A DNA stretch of 64,000 nucleotides, from contig CALQEU020000007.1 in the NCBI GenBank assembly GCA_943329665.2, forward strand, positions 62,001 to 126,000, read 5' to 3'. Source of the stretch: JAJTFW01 sp903922455. GTDB taxonomy: Bacteria > Bacteroidota > Bacteroidia > AKYH767-A > OLB10. Of this stretch, positions 60,591 to 64,000 are shown in pieces (the first letter of the stretch is position 1; the number at the start of each line of letters is the position of its first letter). The position numbers were made by a program, and so were the translations under genes. Under the pieces are notes generated by a model. It made no database searches. It had not been told where the DNA came from and was given only the letters and a program-made list of their open reading frames with translations.

Positions 60591-60989
60591 TGTTGATGAA
60601 GAGTTTTAGCCTTTTTTGCTCTCTATTTATTCGTAATGCAGGGCGACTTCGTTTCATTTTCTGACTTTATTTTATGATAATCTTACATAATGAAACTTTT
60701 ATTCTCTTCGTTCGTATGAAACCAGTTTTCTTAATACTGTATTTTTTTTCTTTCTTGATTTGCAACTATTTTATCAGCTTTTTTCTTTTCTGATCGCTTT
60801 CGATGTGAAAATTTTTCTCTGTTTTTTTCTTCAATTTTCACAAGGATTTTAAAGGTTGATAATTATTTTGTTTTTAGATGCGTTTCGATCCCCATTTAAT
60901 GCGTTTTTTACTCTCAAAAGCTTAAATTTGCAGCAAGTTTTCTAACCTTAAATTATTATTGTAATTTGAGGTCAACTAAAAATCTGATT
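60591..60989. other. Divergent control region between adhesin and nuo operons
   Basis: A 399-base, very T-rich region with no gene. It must hold the promoters of the adhesin operon (minus) and the nuo operon (plus). A clear -7 box is seen only for nuo (60923-60930). Confidence 0.6.
60923..60930 (+). promoter_or_regulatory. Candidate -7 box of the nuo operon
   Basis: TAAATTTG matches TAnnTTTG, 59 bases before the nuoA start at 60990. A T-rich stretch at about 60903-60909 could be the -33 element. Confidence 0.5.
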
Positions 60990-61370
60990 ATGATATTGTT
61001 AAGTTCCCCAATTGATTATCTTCCAATCGCAATGATGTTCGTTGTTGCTATCGGATTCGTCCTTTTCACCATGTTCGTTACTCACTTATTGGGACCTAAA
61101 CGCCTTTCCAAGGTGAAGTTGGAAGCTTTTGAGTGTGGAATTGAATCGCAAGGAAACTCAAGAATGCCTTTCTCTATTAAATATTTCCTCATTGCTATCC
61201 TTTTTGTGTTGTTTGATGTTGAGGTAATATTCATGTATCCTTGGGCAGTCAACTTTGCCGAATGGAGTAAAGTGAGTATGGCGGCATTTTATGAAATGTT
61301 CGTCTTTCTTGCTTTCTTAACCGTTGGATTAATTTACATCATCAGAAAAGGCGCCTTAAAGTGGGAATAG
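60990..61370 (+). CDS. nuoA: NADH-quinone oxidoreductase subunit A
   Basis: Small membrane subunit of complex I (NDH-1). ATG at 60990 gives MILLSSPIDYLPIAMMF and 126 residues; the TTG at 60966 would add eight residues without family support. Three membrane segments lie at about 8-31, 66-86 and 95-115, with the loop KLEAFECGIESQGNSRMPFS that carries the conserved ECG motif between the first two. FDVEVIFMYPWAV is typical of the family. It heads the operon. Confidence 0.95.
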   Translation: MILLSSPIDYLPIAMMFVVAIGFVLFTMFVTHLLGPKRLSKVKLEAFECGIESQGNSRMPFSIKYFLIAILFVLFDVEVIFMYPWAVNFAEWSKVSMAAFYEMFVFLAFLTVGLIYIIRKGALKWE

Positions 61371-61407
61371 TTTAAATCGTTTTAATTTAATTACTTATAA
61401 AATTAAT

Positions 61408-61944
61408 ATGGCAAAAGAAGGTGATCGTTTAGAGGGTTTTGAAGGTCCAGGATTTCTCGCAACCTCTTTGGATAAAGCAGTAGGGATGGCACGGAAGAAT
61501 TCAATTTGGCCTTTGCCTTTTGCAACTTCCTGTTGCGGGATTGAATTTATGGCAACGATGGCTTCCACTTACGATTTAGGTCGATTTGGTGCGGAGCGTT
61601 TGAGTTTTTCTCCTCGTCAAGCCGATTTGTTAATGGTGATGGGTACCATTGCTAAGAAGATGGGTCCAGTTTTACGTCAAGTTTATGAGCAAATGGCTGA
61701 ACCTAAGTGGGTTATTGCAGTTGGTGCCTGTGCTTCAACCGGTGGAATTTTTGATACTTATAGTGTACTTCAAGGAATCGATCGTATCATTCCAGTGGAT
61801 GTTTATGTTCCAGGATGCCCACCTCGCCCAGAACAAATTTTAGATGGCGTAATGAAAATACAAGACCTGATTCAAAATGAATCTTTGCGTCGACGAAATT
61901 CTGCCGAGTACCAAGATCTCTTAGCTTCCTACGGAATAGAATAA
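61408..61944 (+). CDS. nuoB: NADH-quinone oxidoreductase subunit B
   Basis: Peripheral-arm subunit that holds the terminal iron-sulfur cluster N2 and passes electrons to quinone. The four cluster ligands are visible: Cys42 and Cys43 (SCCGIEF), Cys108 (VGACAST) and Cys137 (PGCPPRPE). It is 178 residues, normal for the family. nuoC follows one base after its stop, so the two are tightly coupled. Confidence 0.97.
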   Translation: MAKEGDRLEGFEGPGFLATSLDKAVGMARKNSIWPLPFATSCCGIEFMATMASTYDLGRFGAERLSFSPRQADLLMVMGTIAKKMGPVLRQVYEQMAEPKWVIAVGACASTGGIFDTYSVLQGIDRIIPVDVYVPGCPPRPEQILDGVMKIQDLIQNESLRRRNSAEYQDLLASYGIE

Positions 61945-61945
61945 T

Positions 61946-62449
61946 ATGCCGACCCTAAATATTGAGTTATTAGAAAGTAAGTTGAAAGAAAATTTCAATG
62001 AAAATATCTTATCTTCTGATAAGGATGCCGATATGTTTACGATTGTGGTAACGAAAGAATCGTATCATGATGTGGTTCGTTTTTTAAAAGAAGATGCTAA
62101 TTTCAATTTTCATTACCTCACTACCCTGTGTGGTTTGCATTACCCCGATAGCCCTTTTCCTTTTGGCTTGATGGTGCAATTGCATAATATGCCAGAGAAT
62201 TCGAGAATCAGAGTTAAAACATTTACAGGCGATAATGAACCAACATTTAAAACGCTGACCGATCTTTGGCCCGCTGCAAATTGGATGGAGCGAGAGGCGT
62301 ATGATTTTTTTGGATTTAAATTTACCGGTCACCCTGACTTAAGACGAATCCTGAATATGGATTCTCTCGAAGGTTGGCCGATGAGAAAAGAATATCCTCT
62401 AGAAGATCCTTTCCGAAAAGATAAGGACGATAAAATGTTTGGACGTTAA
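61946..62449 (+). CDS. nuoC: NADH-quinone oxidoreductase subunit C
   Basis: 30-kDa-type subunit of the complex I peripheral arm, 167 residues, as a separate protein rather than the NuoCD fusion of E. coli. Family marks are YLTTLCGLHYPDSPFPFGLMVQLH near 54-77, the WPAANWMEREAYDFFGFKFTGHPDLRRILN signature near 109-138 and WPMRKEYPLEDPFR near the end. Spaced one base from nuoB and 39 bases from nuoD. Confidence 0.97.
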   Translation: MPTLNIELLESKLKENFNENILSSDKDADMFTIVVTKESYHDVVRFLKEDANFNFHYLTTLCGLHYPDSPFPFGLMVQLHNMPENSRIRVKTFTGDNEPTFKTLTDLWPAANWMEREAYDFFGFKFTGHPDLRRILNMDSLEGWPMRKEYPLEDPFRKDKDDKMFGR

Positions 62450-62488
62450 TAACGAGAAGGGCTAGCCGAATATTTAGTACTGCGAACA

Positions 62489-63715
62489 ATGACGAAGAAT
62501 CAACAAGTAACCAATCCGACGAATACTGCCCTGCAGGAGAAGGATTATACGATCCTGAATTTAGGACCTACACATCCTGCAACGCATGGTATTTTTCAGA
62601 ATGTAATGAAAATGGAAGGTGAACTTATCGTTTCCGCAGAGCCTACCATCGGGTATATTCATCGCTCATTCGAGAAATTAGCAGAGCGTCGACCTTTTTA
62701 TCAAATTACAACCATCACCGATCGTATGAATTATTGCTCATCACCTATTAACAATATGGGATGGCATATGACGGTAGAGAAGTTAGCCGGAATTGAAATT
62801 CCCAAACGCGTTCAATATTTACGTGTCATCATCATGGAATTGGCGCGTATCTCCGATCATATCATTTGTAATTCAGTAATTGGTGTAGACAGTGGAGCCA
62901 TGACGGGCTTCTTGTACATCTTCCAATGGCGTGAATTTATCTACGAAATTTATGAGGAATTGTGCGGTGCTAGGTTAACCACAAACATCGGTCGTATCGG
63001 TGGACTCGAACGTGATTTTAATGATAAAGCATGGGAGAAAATTCATTATTTCTTGAAAGAATTTCCAGCAGGATTAAAAGAGTTTGAAAATTTATTGGTG
63101 CGCAATCGCATTTTTATGGATCGTACGATTAAGTGCGGTCCCATTTCTGCTGAACGTGCTTTAGCTTATAGTTTTTCAGGTCCCAATTTAAGAGCTGCAG
63201 GAGTGGATTATGATGTGCGTGTGATGAATCCTTATTCTTCCTATGAAGAATTTAATTTCACCATTCCCATCGGCACCAACGGCGATACTTACGATCGTTT
63301 TATGGTGCGCCAACGTGAAATGTGGGAGTCGTTGAGTATTATTCAACAAGCCATTGATAAAGTAAATGCACTAGAAGATAAAACCAGTTTTCATGGTAAT
63401 GTCCCCGAGTTTTTCTTACCTCCTAAGGAGGAAGTGTACAACAGCATGGAAGCATTAATTTGGCATTTCAAAATTGTGATGGGTGAAACAACCATCCCCA
63501 AAGGAGAAGTGTATCATTGTGTAGAAGGTGGAAACGGAGAACTAGGATTTTACCTCGTAAGCGATGGCGGACGAACACCGTATCGTTTGCATTTCCGTCG
63601 ACCTTGTTATATATATTATCAAGCGTATCCCGAAATGGTGAAGGGTTCGATGTTGAGCGATGCCATCTTAACCATGAGTTCGATGAACGTTATTGCTGGC
63701 GAGTTGGACTCATAG
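62489..63715 (+). CDS. nuoD: NADH-quinone oxidoreductase subunit D
   Basis: 49-kDa-type subunit of complex I that forms the quinone pocket with NuoB. It is 408 residues. The signature LGPTHPATHGIFQ is at about 25-37 (the His of HPATHG lines the quinone site), with EPTIGYIHRSFEKLAE, GLERDFN and the C-terminal AILTMSSMNVIAGELDS, which is complete. Followed after 37 bases by nuoE. Confidence 0.97.
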   Translation: MTKNQQVTNPTNTALQEKDYTILNLGPTHPATHGIFQNVMKMEGELIVSAEPTIGYIHRSFEKLAERRPFYQITTITDRMNYCSSPINNMGWHMTVEKLAGIEIPKRVQYLRVIIMELARISDHIICNSVIGVDSGAMTGFLYIFQWREFIYEIYEELCGARLTTNIGRIGGLERDFNDKAWEKIHYFLKEFPAGLKEFENLLVRNRIFMDRTIKCGPISAERALAYSFSGPNLRAAGVDYDVRVMNPYSSYEEFNFTIPIGTNGDTYDRFMVRQREMWESLSIIQQAIDKVNALEDKTSFHGNVPEFFLPPKEEVYNSMEALIWHFKIVMGETTIPKGEVYHCVEGGNGELGFYLVSDGGRTPYRLHFRRPCYIYYQAYPEMVKGSMLSDAILTMSSMNVIAGELDS

Positions 63716-63752
63716 AAAAAGTATTGAAATAATATTCTGAATTGATTGGATA

Positions 63753-64000
63753 ATGAGTGGAAATAAAGAAATAAAATTTAGCGATGATGCATTGGCATTG
63801 GTGAGTAGAATCATCAGTCGTTACCCAGAAGGAAAACAAAAGTCTGCACTTCTTCCCCTGTTGCATCTTGCACAAGCGGAGTTTGATGGATGGTTGAGTC
63901 CTGCGGTGATGGATTATGTAGCTTCTCTTTTAAATATTCAGTCGATTGAAGTGTATGAAGTAGCTTCTTTTTATTCGATGTTTAATTTGAAACCTGTTGG
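63753..64000 (+). CDS. nuoE: NADH-quinone oxidoreductase subunit E, 3' end outside window
   Basis: First 82 codons of the 24-kDa-type thioredoxin-like subunit that carries a 2Fe-2S cluster. ATG at 63753 gives MSGNKEIKFSDDALALVSRI, then YPEGKQKSALLPLLHLAQAE and VYEVASFYSMFNLKPVG, which fit the N-terminal NuoE helices. The cluster cysteines lie beyond the right edge. The operon presumably continues with nuoF and further subunits. Confidence 0.93.
   Translation, partial: MSGNKEIKFSDDALALVSRIISRYPEGKQKSALLPLLHLAQAEFDGWLSPAVMDYVASLLNIQSIEVYEVASFYSMFNLKPV

Noticed and set aside
1..64000. Prophage, insertion sequence, toxin-antitoxin or defence island
   Set aside because: No integrase, transposase, phage structural or defence gene was seen apart from the RhuM-like scrap; gene content is conserved chromosomal.

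Overview
The window comes from a low-GC member of the Bacteroidota. Three things show this. It carries type IX secretion (T9SS) and gliding genes: porP-gldK-gldL-gldM-gldN, gldA, an SprB-like giant adhesin followed by a PorP/SprF protein and a PorE-like OmpA protein, and both type A and type B T9SS sorting domains. Several candidate promoters match the Bacteroidota -7 box TAnnTTTG. It also carries protein families largely confined to this phylum (HYC_CC_PP, DUF2490, a SWIB protein with a lysine-rich tail, the degenerate arginase homologue). I cannot place it safely below phylum; the order could be Flavobacteriales, Chitinophagales or similar.

Layout. 0-5 kb: a lone dipeptide-type ABC permease, a SWIB-domain protein, a flavin reductase-like protein, tRNA-Leu(UAG) and trigger factor. 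5-7 kb: clpP and clpX; ClpX has a Gly-to-Val change in its Walker A motif. 7-14 kb: folA, then a four-gene membrane/polyphosphate-type operon (lipoprotein, VTC domain, DUF4956, DUF2490) convergent with a secreted CotH protein, then thyA. 14-24 kb: housekeeping genes (CorC/HlyC-type protein, MazG-like, dtd, rsgA, gldA, metK, DUF2461, anmK, acyl-CoA dehydrogenase), separated by intergenic spacers rich in dispersed repeats. 24-29 kb: a Wza-like/Wzc-like export pair, then murF. 29-37 kb: a minus-strand block of groES-groEL and miaB - sigma54 activator - lptE - acidic TPR-like protein - secG. 37-48 kb: topA, the arginase-like pseudoenzyme and the T9SS core operon. 48-49.5 kb: a decayed PAP2 phosphatase, an HYC_CC_PP protein and a chimeric gene (methyltransferase N-terminus joined to a T9SS sorting domain). 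49.5-60.6 kb: the minus-strand adhesin operon (2619-aa SprB-like protein with about 26 repeats, SprF-like, OmpA/PorE-like). 61-64 kb: the start of a complex I operon, nuoABCD and a partial nuoE.

How it works together. PorP, GldK, GldL, GldM and GldN form the envelope-spanning motor/ring part of the T9SS, which would export CotH (type A signal) and the SprB-like adhesin (type B signal). The SprF-like and OmpA-like proteins encoded with the adhesin probably attach it at the surface. ClpP/ClpX, GroES/GroEL and trigger factor form the protein quality-control set.

Most of the window is ordinary, conserved chromosome. I found no prophage, insertion sequence, CRISPR array or recognisable defence island. 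The points most worth a second look are the ClpX Walker A substitution, the methyltransferase/T9SS-signal chimera, the arginase pseudoenzyme beside the T9SS operon, shared CTGACA-N3-TGTCAG palindromes upstream of groES and of the miaB/sigma54-activator operon, head-to-head leaderless-looking promoters at rsgA/gldA, multiplied terminator arms at two sites, and two pseudogene remnants.
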